DNA of 64,000 nucleotides, taken from contig CM066732.1 of assembly GCA_033961575.1 (NCBI GenBank), positions 112,408,687 to 112,472,686 on the forward strand, given 5' to 3'. Below, piece after piece: positions 1 through 15,600 of this stretch. The notes beneath the pieces are model-generated. The model searched no databases and was not told the origin of the DNA. It saw only the letters and a list, made by a program, of their open reading frames with translations. Each line of letters begins with the position of its first letter. Position 1 is the first letter of the stretch. Source of the DNA: Aselliscus stoliczkanus. Its lineage: Eukaryota > Chordata > Mammalia > Chiroptera > Hipposideridae. Position numbers and translations under genes: made by a program.

Positions 1-388
1 GACAAGGTTTAGAAATGAGAAATAAATCTTAAATTTTATTACATTTTAAGAAGTTTTCTCCCATCTACAGAAAACAGTTATTTGCAAAGCAAAAAATAAT
101 AATAAAAATAAATCTAAATTAAGTATTATTTAGTAACCTGGAATTTAGTAATAGGAAATTTTTATAAAATGGAAAAAAATCACATATAAATTTAGTAAGA
201 AAAACATGCAGATTCTATGAGTACACTGCTATTAACCACTGACCGAACACCAATAGTTAAGACTTCATAATTTAAAAAAAATAAGGAATGAGAACCACAA
301 ACATACTAGAATAAGTTACCCCTGGCAAAGTGTCTATGAAAATTCTATTTATAGTTAAATAATACACAATTGAATTATATATTTATAC

Positions 389-690
389 CTGGAGAGCTTC
401 AACTGAGTGAGTTCGATGTTCATTTTGTCAATGACTGGGGGAAGAGAATGTTCCATAGGAATTAAACTAAATTTGTTTTCAACTCTGATTAAGCCCAGAT
501 CTGCTATAACAGCATTAGGTGATACTGAAGACTGAGGAATGATTATGAGTGGTGCTTTCAAATTTATATCCATCGAAAGGCGGAAACTCTTTTGAGCCAA
601 GTCTTTCATACTGGAAGCTGCTCTTTCTGCAGCCTGTACTGTAGCTGCGCTCAAAGCTTCTTTGGCAGTTTGGAAATTGTTGAGAAAATT
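389..690 (-). CDS. VPS13C: VPS13C exon e38 (about residues 1715-1815), last exon in the window
   Basis: 302 nt, phase 0 to phase 2. It opens [17 protein letters not shown], then [40 protein letters not shown] and [17 protein letters not shown]. It is the paralogue of e27, one codon shorter: the loop reads MEHSLPPV where remembered human has MEHYSLPPV. Donor gtataa, acceptor caacag. The next exon lies beyond the left edge. Confidence 0.97.
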
Positions 691-3600
691 CTGTTGGAAG
701 AGACTGATATTTAGAGTTCCCCCCAAAAACAGGATTTATTTTAAAAAGAAAAAACTTTAAAAACTATTTATTTTAAAAAGAAAAATTAAATTAAAAGGTA
801 ATTTAAAAGAGATGTTATTTATGATTGTGTATATGGAGAGAGCAAAGTCTATAAAGATATGACCTGAGATAGTAACAATAATTATTTCTAGGAAAGAAAA
901 GTCCTTTAACTTTCATTTTATATATTTCAGAATTATTTGGTTCTTACGACAGATTTTGGTAACAATTTTTTGAAATCTCCTTTTTATTCATGAATGTTGG
1001 TCATTTTAAATTCAAATAAAAAGATGGAAGAGAGCACTTTACTTCTCCCAAATTATGTTCAATTCTATACCTCTAGGTCATAGAAATAAATTTTATTCTT
1101 AGAAACTAAGGATTTGCCAGCTTATTTATGAAGAATTTTTTAAGTGTACTCAGGCAGAAGATGCTTAAATATCTACAATCTTGAAATCATGAATAAGAGT
1201 CAAAACTTATTTATTTAGCATAAGATGTACTTTATCTCAATTTTAACTAAGATTTTTCCCAATGAGGATCATTCTTAGAAGTAATACTCTTAATGCTCAT
1301 CTGTTAATAATACAAAGCAACTTAAACTCCCCCAACGCCAAATAAATTACTTTCCAGAAAAACAAAACATAGTGGTTTGTTTAGGTAGAAATCCATGCAT
1401 GACCTGTAAGCTTTGATTCATACCCTGCTAAGAGGCATAGGCAAATTTAAACTGTTCAGCCCACAAGACTTCTACGGAAATAAACAATTAAAAAAGACTT
1501 TTATGGTCTTGATTATAATAGTTATAATCAAAAGCAGTAAGTTCCAATATTAGTCTTTCAAATGCCTGATAAGCTCCTTAAAAAATTCTTTTAGCTCAAT
1601 ACCTTTATGAGTATTTCATAAAACAAATAACACTTAAAATAGCCTAAAAACTTTAAACGGTACTTTTAAAATACATAACTATGGAAATGTTAAAGCATGA
1701 TAGTTTATATGTTCAAAAATAATAACAAAAATTCATTTCGTTATCCATCATCTACAGGATTTCCTTAACTATAATATTCTGGTCAGCATTTATCACACAG
1801 TCTTAGTAAAGATTTTGACTATCTAGGTTTAGGTGTATAGACAAAGATATTTAGGCCTCAATGAAAAATAAATATATTTTAAAATAAACTTACCAAAAGA
1901 GACACGAAGAATTTATGAAGATAAACAATTTGAATACAACCCACTTTGAGACTAAGTTTGCCATCTACTTTAGACATATTGGCATAGGCCTTTCCTTCCG
2001 TGGCATCTGGATAAAGTGCCATTTGGAACCTAAAGACTTCATCTCCCAAAATAGAGACAGCCTAAAAGTATTAAATTAACTGGTTATTACATTAAAGCAG
2101 CTGCATCACTGTGTTATTCATAAGTTTCCTTATTGTAGAATCCTTGATATATGAAGAGGCACCATTTAAAATTAACTTTCAACAAATTATTAGTTAAAAA
2201 CATACTTGGGGGCCGGCTGAGTGGCGCGGCAGTTAACAGCTGGCTTGGGAAGCCAGCGGCCCCGGTTCAGGTCCCACATATGAGGGCCAGTGATACTCCC
2301 CTCAAAAAAAAAAAAACAAAAAAAACTTGGCAATCAGTTTTTCCTATGCCCATCAAAATAATTTTATCAATGGCGATATCAATCATCTCATTAATTGGTA
2401 AGAAATAACTTAGACATCACTTAGGCTCTACATTACACAACGTGGAAGCAGACTATGGCCATATCCATGTCCAATCCCTAACAAAGTACCTGACAAATGA
2501 GAATTAATAAATATATACTGAACAGATGAATAGACATCTCAAACCCAAAGAACACAAAAAAATTTCAATATAGAAATCTATTTTTTAAATACCTTTTTGT
2601 GAATGGATAGTAAATCAACATTCGTAACTATTATATCCTTAAGTCTGGCAAACACATCAGTCTGCTTTGGCTTCACAGACATAGAGGCATCCATTCCTGT
2701 GGGAAACAAAACATTTACAAACTTTCTACCCAATCCAAGTGAATCAATTTAGTGGTATTTAAGTTCAATAATACAGTACCAAGATATAGAATGAATAAAA
2801 CCTACTCATTATTAGACATATTAAAGTATCAACTTCTATGTATGAGACAGCTAAGAAAGATTATAATGTCTTTAAGTGCTACAGGCATCTCATACATAAA
2901 AACCGTGGAAATTTGAAAACAAAAGAAACCAAATTTCAAAGAAAATTGATCACAAGTCTCCAAACACAAATATCTTGTGCACTGGCAAGATTGGAAGCAG
3001 TCACTTAAGAAGACACACAATGTTTGTTAAACAGTCATCCCATAAACATTATGTTCTGAAAACTACTGCTCTAATAACTAAGCATAAATGTATATAATTT
3101 GATGAATAACTGTTATTCTTTCTATAATAAATTGTATCTAAAATTCAATTATCTAAGATTTCTTCCAAAATATTTTTGCCATTCTCATAATTTCTACAGG
3201 TGTGATTTCTAAAACTGCTCCTTGGGACAGTGTGCCTGCAGCTAAGACCCACCAATGACCCAAACCATTACCACACCATACATAAGATAGAAACTTAGTA
3301 ATATTTGTTCAATGGAACTGGTTTTTTAACCTTTTTAAACTGTTTACCATGTACCAGGCACTATTCTAAATATATATAAATGTGTCAACTGAATCACCTC
3401 AAAACAACCCCATGAGTAATTATTATAAATATTTCCATTTTACAGAAAAGGGAACTCAAGCACAGAAAGGTGAACTCATTTGCTCAAAGTCAGCCAATAA
3501 GTGTTAGAGTCAAAATTTGAACCTCGGCAGGCTGGTTTCAGAATCCATGGTACAATATGAATTCATCCTTGTATCAAGCTGACAATGGGTAAAGCTTATA

Positions 3601-6600
3601 AAATATATTTTAGAAACTTCTTTTCCTGATGCTATATATGCACAAAATACAAGGACAATAAGGATAATGACATTTTCTTTACTCAGTGAGATGTTATCAT
3701 GATATTCATTTAACACTTTAAAGTTATATTATTCTGAAAATGCAAACAGAACCTAAGAGGTTAGACTAATTATGAAATTCTTAGAATGTCTCATGTCAGC
3801 TGTGAATCATAATAAATTTACTTCAAACATTTCAAACTACACCTTTGAAAGGTTTGCACGAGTCTTCAATGTAAGTAAATTAGAAGATGACTCATGAGAA
3901 ATCTACCATTCACAAGCTCATTCTACTTAGAGGTCTATGTAAGGAAACAGAATTACTTACATTAAGGAATAATTACTCACCGTGTATTTTAATATCTGCA
4001 ATATTACACTTCTGATCACAGACCAGTACATTAAATGAATTTAATTCAGCTATAATCTTTAAATCAAACACATCATTTTCAGAAGTGTTGCTGGATACTA
4101 AAAAGTAATAGAAATGCTGTGATTAGCAAAGTGCAAAGATGATGTATATAAGAGATATATATATATAATCTCAAATACACTAAAATAACTGCACATTATG
4201 AACTATGAAGAACCAAAAAGCCCTCCATTAAGATTACATGTAATTAATATAAACTTTGAATCAATTGTCAAATGCCCATCGGACCAAAACTAGCATGTTC
4301 CTATCCAAATTAAAAATAAAGGCAACCTTTAATAGTACCTTGACAGTACATTTACTAGATAGAAACTTTATTATAATTTTTCTTCTGGGAAAAAAAATCC
4401 TCTGTATTAAGTCTAGAATTATTTTGGGGCCAAATTTTTATTCTGATTTCCTGTTCATATCATATATTAGATAAAAGAAGAATATTTCATGAAAAACTGA
4501 AATAGTGATAATTAATAAAATAAATTAATTAGCTATGATACATACAATACATATTAACTATAGAATCAATTTATCTACATTGTATCCTGTTTCTCCATGA
4601 AAAGTCCTAAATTCTATGAGAAATGAACATAAAGGGCTAACATTTTAAAAAATACAAAAAAATATTTTATAATGTGTTTGTGTATGTGTATAAGAATCAC
4701 AATCAAATGGATTCCGTTAACCTACTATAGTCCAGGTCCTGATCGAAAAATTTAGGATACATATCCCTAGAGATCTATTTTGCCGGAGGAAAACAGATCT
4801 TTTCCTACAAAATTATAAAAGCATAGGGACATTAGTCCTTAACGACCAAGATGATAATAAGTTTTTTTCCCTTAAAATTTAAAATAGCACGATCAAACCA
4901 TAATTACCAACTATACAGCATAACTGGAAGACTGTTTCTTTGGATAATTTCTTTGTAGTTTATTGTGAACTTAAACACTGCTTCTTCATTTATTCAACTA
5001 TGTGCGTGTGTATGCATGTGTGCATGTACATGTTATACAAGTATTTCCATAGATAGTAATGTAGTAAGTACATTAAAGAAAGTAAATCTCTTTACTCAAG
5101 TTTATAACAAAAGTACTGCTCTGCTCTCTAGTTAAAAAAAAATCTTGGGCCGGCCAAGTGGCGTGGTGGTTAAGCGCTGGTTTGGGAGGCCAGCAGCCCC
5201 GGTTCGGGTGACACTGCCCTCAAAAAAAAAAAAAAAAAAAATCTGATCCTTGTATCAAATCTAATATTACTAACAGTTTTACACTTTAAAGATGCTAGTA
5301 ATATAGATATAACTCAGACAGGTAATGGTCTGAAAACTACTAGATGTTAGATATTCACATCATATGATAAGAAAGAAAAATAATTAAAACGATATTTGGC
5401 TTAAAAACAGCTGTTCACTCAGGACACATCATATCTAATATTTCACAGCACAAGTTACATGCTTGAGGAACATGTGCCCCATATCCATATGTGATTTAAA
5501 TACAGTGTTGGTTAGAAACCAAAGCAAGTCTGTCTCCGCCATAAGATTCTTCCTTTTGTGCCCTAGAAAGCACTTAAAATTGTTAAGCACCAGGGAGGTT
5601 TTCCAGACTGACTAAAATGGGCCTTTGTCACTAGGCATAATTGTATTCATATTTTAATTTCATCCTTTTTTACTTTCACTAAAGGCTAAGAGACATCAAT
5701 GCAAAGTATATGCAGCTTTATTTTATGTAAAAGCTAGACAGTGAAATCAAATATAATACATGATTAATATTAAACATTTATTTAAAATCCCTCCCTAAAT
5801 TACGCTATAACACCATAAGGATAAAATTTGCTTTCTTTTAAAACTAACCTAATCTGTCAGAGCAGCTGTGACATTGAGGTGCTAAATATATGTCTTAGCT
5901 TGAAAATACAAGTTATTATACGGTTATTAAAGTTCAGACAGAAAGTATGAGACCATGACTAAAAGTTAATACCAGCTTTGACAATGATATTTCTGGACTT
6001 CCCCACAAGTGGTTTCAGCTCAGATTCCTTCTCAGAGGGTTCAGAGGATGGAACAGCAGATGATAAAAAACTCATGAGGGACAGTAAAGCTTCCAAATGA
6101 AGTACTAAGTCTAAAGATGAAAATGAAACCTAAGATAATAAACAATTAGAAAGGCAGATTTCAGATATGGTAACATTTTTATGTTGAGCTTCAACATACA
6201 CAAGCAGCAAAAGAATAGTTCAATTAAAGGCCTTTTGTATTTTTTAAGAAAGAACTTACTATTACAGTTGTCAATCCTTACTGTATTCTTACCTCAACAG
6301 AGCTTGATTGGTTTTAGGTAAAGACACAGAAACTATTATCAGGCCTTAATTCAGTCACAATACATATAGTTTCAAGGCAGATTATATATACTCTATACAG
6401 ACAACAAAGACTATTATGGACAATGTCTATATTGAGCCATGCTGTTGGCTCTGTTCTTAAATTTATTCTAATCCTAAAACCAATATATAATTCAAATGGT
6501 TCATGCTTCCATCAATACTATGCCAAATATCCATACTGAACAAAATTCCCTTAAAAAGTATATTATTTGTGTACTCAACAAGTAATCATTAATTCATATC

Positions 6601-9600
6601 TGAGAAACAAATAATCTTGTAAGAAATTAAATCAACTCTTAAGAATTTTATTTCAACTCTAAATTAATTACATTAAACTATAAGATTATATCTATTATTA
6701 TTGCCACCCTTATTTTAATTTTAGAATTTACAGTCTCACAACAATCTTACAAGATGGTGCTGAACCTAGATTTACTCATTAATATAACTCAGCCTTATAG
6801 TAAATTAGAAAAGATTTACCTTCAGCCTCTGTTTGGTATTGTCATGAATGGTTTTAAATTCCGGTCCATCGCTGTCTGCCTATAAATAGAGGAGAGAAAA
6901 AACCACTGGGTTGCAAACACTACAAATTATGTATATAGTCTTTACTTTTCTAAGTATGTAATGAAAACACTATATTTCTTAAAGGCAAAGAAGAACACAT
7001 CAACAATACTGGCCACATAAGCATTTCTCAGATTCTACAGAAGCTAAAGGCAGGGGAGAATGCTAGCATCATATATCCAGATTTCAACAAACTTTGCTTT
7101 GAATTATAATAGAACTTTAGATGCTCCCACTTATTTAAAAACATAAGGTTAATTCCGAAGGTTATAAGATTATCCGGGACTGTCGGATGCTTGCAAAACT
7201 CACTATAATCAACCAATTTTAGAATAAAAAATTTTAGGGGGAAAAACTGAAATGTTAAATATGAGGGAACTGCACAACTTCATATACTAAAGAATCCTAG
7301 GAATGAAACTAGATACCTTTGTCAATAACATTTTCAGAAGGGGTTGATCGGTTACATTAGAAGAGTTAATAATGTGAAGAGGTTCTCCTTTAGAATCTAA
7401 AAAAGAAAAAGAGAAGGCAAATTCATTAAGTCTTTTAAACATTTTAAACATATTTTAAAACAGACCAGCCAGTTACATAAATGTATTTTTGCCAAAACTC
7501 AGAGTTGTACACTAAAAGGGTGAAATTTTATTGTATATAAATCATATCACAATAAAACTCGATTTGAAAAAAAATAAATTCCATAAAAATAACAACAACA
7601 ACAAACAGTACCAGCCGATTACAACTGTTGTAACATTTGGTACTACTGGTATTAGTCATTTCAACAAATGATAATACATTAAAAAAACAAAGCTATAAAA
7701 TACATAAACTAGGGATTATTCTCAATATAAATTGCTTTGCTTCAAGCTACCCCAAAGAGTTCCAATAAACTTTAAACATCCATAGCAACTTTAAAATTTG
7801 GCTTGATCCAATTTAGAAAGTGAATATGAGAGGTTGAAGATACTCACTGAAGAATAACTTAGTATTTATTTGGGGGTAAGAGAGTGAGACTACAAGATGA
7901 TGGTAAACTTTTTCCTCTATATATTTCTGTATTGTTTAATTTTAATTTTTACACATACTGGGGGTGCCAAAAAAAGGTACACACCTGGACACTTTGGTCA
8001 ACATTGCTCAAGCAGTAGTTCGCCATAATCAGAAGTCTCTGGACGCTGATGTGTATAACCACTCTGAGCACTCTTGTAATTGCAGAAGTCAAATGTGACT
8101 TGTATTTATCTTTTGTTACTAATATATAATAAGTATTACAATTTTAATAGTTTTTCCCTTTCTTAAAATGTGTATACATTTTTTTGGTACCCTCTGTATA
8201 TATCAATGCCATCAACAACAACAACAAAAAAACTGATGTAATTTAAAAATAAATAAAAAAACAAAAAGGTACTTCCTAGTAAATTGACTCATATATTAAA
8301 AAAGGGTCCCTGTACTCTATACCTGGGTATTAGACTTTGGTTTTGACTTCCTAATATATCAGTTCTCACAGCATAATTATAATGAAATGTTGCTTTTTAT
8401 AAGTACCAAAGGGTTATGTGCAGACACCGAACACAAATGCGCTTCCTTTTTTTTTTTAGATACATTTGATTTCATGCTAAATATAGATATATTTAGGTAT
8501 AATCTTATTTATGATAAAAATTATATAAATAATAATTTTTTAAATATAAAATTCCTTTGTATTAATGTAATAAATTTAAACTAACTAAATAATTATGGTG
8601 ACACTAATAAACATGCTTAATGTTGATAAAAAGGTAGGGACTATATGCCTATTACATGGATAATTCACAGAGACTATGCTTCATACTCACCAGTAAACTC
8701 AAAGCATCGCATACTAATTTTTTTCAGGTAAGCTTCAGCTGTTAGGTCATAGGTTTTAACTCTAGCTTCCACTCCAAGCTGGAGCACATTTAGTTCATAT
8801 AAAGGCCTTCCTTTCTTTTCTGCTTTTTTCATCAAAGTAATCACAACCTAGAAAAAAGTACTAGTATTACCACAAACAATTTCACTAATATACAATGAAG
8901 ATAAGTCAACAACTTAATAACCCCAAATTTCATACAAGGTAAAGATGTTCACTTCTACTTGTGCTTAGAAATTGCCTAGTGCTATTTATTTTCGAAGGCA
9001 CTTTTACCCACCCCTTCAGACTTTTAAAGCACTGCCACTATGTTCCAGTAGTTTTCAAGGTAAAGTTAAAACAAATTAATTAATTCTGCCTAAATCCCAG
9101 AATTCCAAGTCTGATGGACAGATGGCCCTTCATCTGAAACTCTGTGAGACAAATGGTCAATTTTGACAGCACTCCCAATGCAAGGATATTCAATCTTGAT
9201 ATCATTGATATTTGGGCTGGATAATTCTTTATAGCGGGGAGCAGTCCTGTGCACTATAGGATGTTTAGTGGCATCACTGGCTCTGGCTTCTACCCACTGG
9301 TTGCCAGTAGCTCCCTTTCCCAAGACAGTCACAACCAAAAATATCTTCAGATAATGGCAAATACCAGCCTGAGAGAGAGAGAGAGAGAGCGCAAATTGCA
9401 TTCCCCTACCTGAATCACTCTCCTAAGGAAAGGGAACTATAATAGTACATATTACAAATGATATTAAACAGGACTTTTCTATGTCCATATGTCAATGAAG
9501 CCCATTTGCAAATAGAATGATTCATCTATCAGTGTTTCAATTATTAAAGCTTAAAAAATCTTAACTCTAAATATTAACCAGAAAAACAGCAGAAGTTTAA

Positions 9601-12600
9601 CATTAAAGAAATTAGTTTCAAAACATGTATATCAGATCAAAAATTAGAACTCATTTGTTTATTATTATTAAAAGTTTATTATTTTTAGCTCAGAGAAAGA
9701 ATATAACCTCTATACAACTATTTAATGATGAAGAAATTTGAGAGGAAGTTCTTAAAAGTTCCTCTATCCACTAGGCTTTCTCATATACTCACATCTTTAT
9801 GCCTGCTCCTCTTTCTACCCTGTCCCAGCCCCTTTCCTGATCCCCTTTTCTCAGAATGCATCTTACTCTTTAAAAACTCAGCTCAAATGTCACTTCCTCT
9901 AGGAAATCTTCCCTGACCCTCCCAGACTTCCCTTACCACCTCCCTACATTCTTTGCCACAAGCCTTCCCTCTACCATCATAGCCACAAGCTCCACGGGGC
10001 ACATTTTTAATGGCGCACTAATAAAAATTTTAATTGTTTGTTTTCTTGTTTGAGTTCAGAGTCTATGCCTTTTACCTCTGAATCCTTTAGAACATGCAAT
10101 GAATATATCTGTTAAATGTGTGAATACAGAAGAGGAAAATAAATTGAAAAATAATTTAATTTTCCCTGAAGATTTTACAGATGAAAAGCAGATAGTAGTA
10201 ATGAAACATTTTTAAACTGTAGACATATTGTGTTTTATTCTGTTAAGGGTGTTTAAATTTTAAGGATTACTCTGTTTCCCTTTCCTCCCTTTCCTATATG
10301 AAATCAAAAGCAAGCCACATTCCAACTATCCTGAAATCATTTGAAAAGCATATTAGAGGACATGCTACCATTTTCTCTATGAAATATTATATCCCTCAAA
10401 TATAACTCATCTTTTACAAACTCTCAAATTTTAAAACATTACTGCTACATACAAATAATAAATAGCCTATGTAAGATTTTTTTCCATCCATTATCAATAA
10501 TCTACAAGTTTATTTTAGTGGAGGTAATTCCAAATGTCCTTTCTTCACCTTACTTTATAAAAACAGATGAAAATTACACACCTCTTTGATTTCAAAATTC
10601 AGCAGCATATTAATGATGTCTACAGATCTAATTTCTTCTACTCCAGCTGTTAAAGTACCTTGTGAATTATGTACATCTTGTGAGATAGAGATTTCAAGTG
10701 GCTCTTTAATTTCACCTAGAAGAGTTTTAAAAGAAATTCATTCACTTCTATTCACACATTTCTTCCACAAATACTGATTGAGGACTTAGATAAGTACTCT
10801 GGATCTGGTGCAGGCACTGAAAATCCACAAATCAGCAATACACATCTCCAGCCCTTAAAAAGCTCATGGCTTAATAGAAAAAACATACACATTTAAGATA
10901 AAAACAATCAAATAAGCAAGCTACACTTAATCATATTAAGCAGACAAATGTTAATAGACTCTAAATAAAATGCACAGAAAGCACAGAACTAGGCATGACA
11001 TTGTTATGGGGAGGTAAAGAAATGAGTAATAGGGGACCTATCATTCAAGTAGAGCTGAAGGAGCTCCTCACAAAGAGGAGACATTCCAGGAATAGGATAG
11101 GATAGAAGGCTGTGGAAAACCACAGAGAGACAACATTCTGAGATGTTTTGCAGACAGAATGGAGTTTTATTACGGTTAAATCATGAAGAGAATAATAAGA
11201 ATTAAGGCTAGAAAGAAAAAACAGGGGGTGGTGGTTAGAGTTTCTTAAGCCATACCAGGAAGCAAAAGTAAAGCTATATAAACATGATGGTGTCCTAAAA
11301 TTCACATACTCTGAAATTGCTTTCTAAACTGTAATACACAAAACTAGTAACAGCTGCCATTTGCTAAGTGCTTGCCTCTGTGCTAGACACTGTACTAAGG
11401 GCTTTACATGGATTATCTCATTTAATTCTTATAACAACCTTTTGAGATAAAAACTTTATTGCCCTCATTTTACAGATGAGCTAACTGAGGTTCCTATAGA
11501 TTCAGTACCTCACCGAGTATAAACTGTACCAGAAACCCAGACAGAAAACCACTGTTATTAATCATTACCTTTAAGAAAACAATGCATATGTAGGGCAAGG
11601 TTTCTTAACTACCACCTTATTCCAAGCACTGTTCCAAATATAATATGACCTGGGGGAAATAATTCCAGCAAATATGTTGGTTTTACAAAACGATTCCTAG
11701 AATAAGCAAAGTTTTCAAATAGGAAATAAAAACCATTGATGATTTTTTAAAATGGTATTTTGAAATTCATTAAAATTATTCTATTTACAAAAGACCCATT
11801 AAAAGAGTTACAAGGCAAACCATAGAGAGGGAAAGATATTTCTACACATAAACCAGCACATATACATATAGCACACATAAGCAGCAAAGAGCTTGTATCC
11901 AGAATAAAGAACTCCTACAAATCAATTAGAAAATAGACAAATATCTCAATAAAAATAATGCTCAATACACTTGACAGTCATGTCACAAAAGAGGATATCC
12001 AAATGGCAAATAAGGATATGAAAAGATTTTCAATTTTTAGTAATCAGGGAACAAATAAAAATCATACAGATACCACTGTATATCCACCAGAATAGCTAAA
12101 TTTTAAGATTGACAATATCAAAAAACTGGTGAGAATGAAACAACTGGAACTCTCATACATTGCTTGTAGGAAAGTAAACTGGCACAACCTCTTGAAAATC
12201 TGTTTGGTATAATGTGGCATAAATTACTGAAACTAACCATAAACTAACACATGACCCAGTATATCTGCTAGGTCATATATATAACTGTGCCAAACGACAT
12301 TTACAATAACATCCCCGACAACTTTATTTATATATTCAAAAGCTGGAAACAAACCAGATGTTCATCAAATGTAGAATGGATAAAATAAAATTTTGCTATA
12401 GTCACATAATGAATACGGTACAGGGAAAAAAAGAATACACTACTGTTACATACAACAACATGGATGAATCTCACGCACGAAATGTTGAATGAAGGAAGCC
12501 AAAACTAAAGAGTAAATTCTGTATGATTCTAGTGATATAAAATTCATGAAAAAGCAAAACTCATCTACGGCATTACAAATTAGAACAGTAGTTAATTTTG

Positions 12601-15600
12601 GGTGGATTTGGGGATAAGATGGGCATTTGGTACTGACTGGGAAGGAGTGCAGTGCAATGCTGGAAATGTTCTATATCTTAATCATGATGATTATACTGGT
12701 GTAGATATATGGAAAAACTCATTGAATTGTACACTTAAGATATGTGCATTTTACTATATAAATTAACATACAGTAAAAACGGGTTTGTTTTTTTCTTGTT
12801 TTCGTTTAAAAATTTTTTTGTTTTAATTGAGTTCTAAGTGACATATAACATATCAGTTTCAGCTAAACAAGTTTTTCAAAATTAAAAAATACAATGAGAT
12901 ACCATTTTTCACTTAGCAAAATGGCAAAAATTTAGAAATCTGATAATATGTTATGTTAGAAAAACTATATACAAAAAATAACCCGGTAGGAGTGCAAAAT
13001 CAGTACAAGTTCTATGGGGGGCAATTGGCAAGATCTGTCAAAATTGAGTTGATTTTTTTTAATGTATTTATTAAATTATTCATTTAATTTAAATTAAATT
13101 TTAATTAAATATCTTTAATTCAGCAGTCTTGGTATTTCCCCTACACATATACATATATGTGTAAAAGTGTATGTAAAAAGATATTCAAGCAACAAGTTAA
13201 GAGTGAAAGATTGAAGACAACTTGAAATGTCCACCAATAGGGACTTTCTAAATAAATTATAATACTCAACACAATTTAATACCACACAGCCATTAAACAT
13301 ACAGATATAGATATATATAGCTATAGATATATAGAGAGTGAACACAAAAATATACTATTAATTAAAAAATAGAGAAGTGCAGAAATAAACACACACACAC
13401 ACATGGAGTATGGTACCATTTGTTTAAAAAAATAAAGATTATATACATGTATGTGTATATATATTCACATAAAACAGCTTAAAAAAAAAGTCTGGAAGTT
13501 ACTTTGCCTTTAAGTCAGAAAGTCCATTGTAATTAATAACTTAAATTTTCTTTGCATTTTTATTGAAGTACAACTTTTTTAGTATTCTTCCCGAATGAAA
13601 ATTTATCAACTTCAATTATTACAGATTTTTACTACTAGCCCTTATTTAAAAAACAGAACAAGGGCCGGTCGAGTGGCGCGGTGGTTAAGCGCTGGCTTGG
13701 GAAGCCAGCGGCCCCAGTTCGGGTCCCAAATATGAGGACCAGTGACAATGCCCTCAAAAAAAAAAACAAAAAAAAACAGAACAAGTACACTACCACAACT
13801 TAGAGCCAACTTAAAATGGTTTTTTCTATACATGAAAATTCAGTAATTATTCCAGGAATCAACCATCGATCTAAAACCCTCCTTTATGGCCTCTTCCTTA
13901 TTACTTATCCAACTCAGAAAAAAGTCTGAAACTCTATTTGTTTAACTAAAAAGCAAACTATGGTTTTATTCAATAACATCTTTTCTTAATAATTTCTTAA
14001 TAAAATTGCAATTTTTAAATATATATTTACAAATAAATATCATTTACAAAAACTGTATATAATTATTATTGTCTATCTTCCCTACTAAATTATAAAATAA
14101 ATAGACACATGTTATTATGCAACCTACTGTCAGCCTCTTACCTGTCTCTTGTATTCTTGGATTCACTTTATTCAGGTCTTCAGTAGCCTCACCAAGATTT
14201 TCTGCTAGTATTCTAAATAAAAGATTAAGGTCTTCTTGATTTAGACTAACCTATAAAATATTAAAAGAAAAGATAAATATATTTCATTTTAAAATGTGGT
14301 AATTTTAATATAGAAAATAACAAAATATTAAAAATAGAATTTTTTTAACACTGACAGGAAAATTATGTACTCATTACCCACTCAAGTATTTCACTACTCA
14401 TTGCATGTTAAAATTTTTATTTTCAAAGATAAGAAAGTACTTAGAGAAAAACAATGTGATTTATGACTCTGCATCAGTTTCATCTACATAATTTATAAGA
14501 TTTTAGTGCAAGTTAATAATTAAAGAATTCTGACCATTTTTTAAAAAGTGACAAATTGAGAACACATAAATTCCATTTTCAAACAATAACAACCTGAATG
14601 AAATAAAAAGGTCATCTTCAATATAAAAAACAGGCATTTCCCCCAGTGCTATAATTCTCTTTGTTGGACTTAAATATCCCTAAAATAAAAGTATGCATAC
14701 ACAATATACAAAATGAGATGTAACATACTGATAAATAACTGACATAAAGATCTCTGCTACTATGTACATATAGCAAGTTTGAAAGTTAAGTAACACTTAA
14801 CTGAAGATTAAAATCTGCTAAAAATAATAAAGATCTTATTGGACAACATCATACTGAAATTTGTCTTACATCAATCAATAAAAAATTCTACATTTCATTT
14901 GCATTTATACTGAGAAAGTCTTCAGAGTTTAAAATTTCAATAACAAATTGTTTTTCACTCACATACTTACATTCATTGTCTCAAGATGTCCTTTAATTTC
15001 CACAACAGGAACCTTGTGGTACCAAGATGCAGCTAGATTTCGATTTACAAAAAACTCCAAGTTAATTGGGTGCAACAGCTGAATATCAGGATGGGAGATG
15101 CCAGGCTGGATCACTGTCCTAGTAAAAATTACAATTGATATACATGCATAAACATAAGGGGGAAATGCAACATATCATTAAAACAATACGAAGTCAAAAA
15201 TTGCTGCTCTAAACATTGATTTGAAATGATGCTATTCGAGTGTTTTCTAAACTCAGTCTATAATGAACTTAATCTGTACTACACTAGCAGGGACACATTC
15301 AAATATATGATATATAATTTACAAATGACTCAGCTCTTTTTCTTTAAACATGATAGGTGACAAACAATGGATTTTAAAAAGAAATTCATAATTGTTGACA
15401 ATGAGGAGGAAATCATTAAATATGATTGTTCAAAAACTAAATTGGTACAGAAATTAAAGAAAAAAATGGCAAGATGAACAGTTAGCATTCCCTAAGGAGT
15501 TTCAGAAAGCTCTTCACTAGGAAGGAAAATTTTCTGGACTTGCCTTATAATCATTCCTTTTTCATTTGGGATAATTAAAATCTCTTCAGATGGGGTAGAA

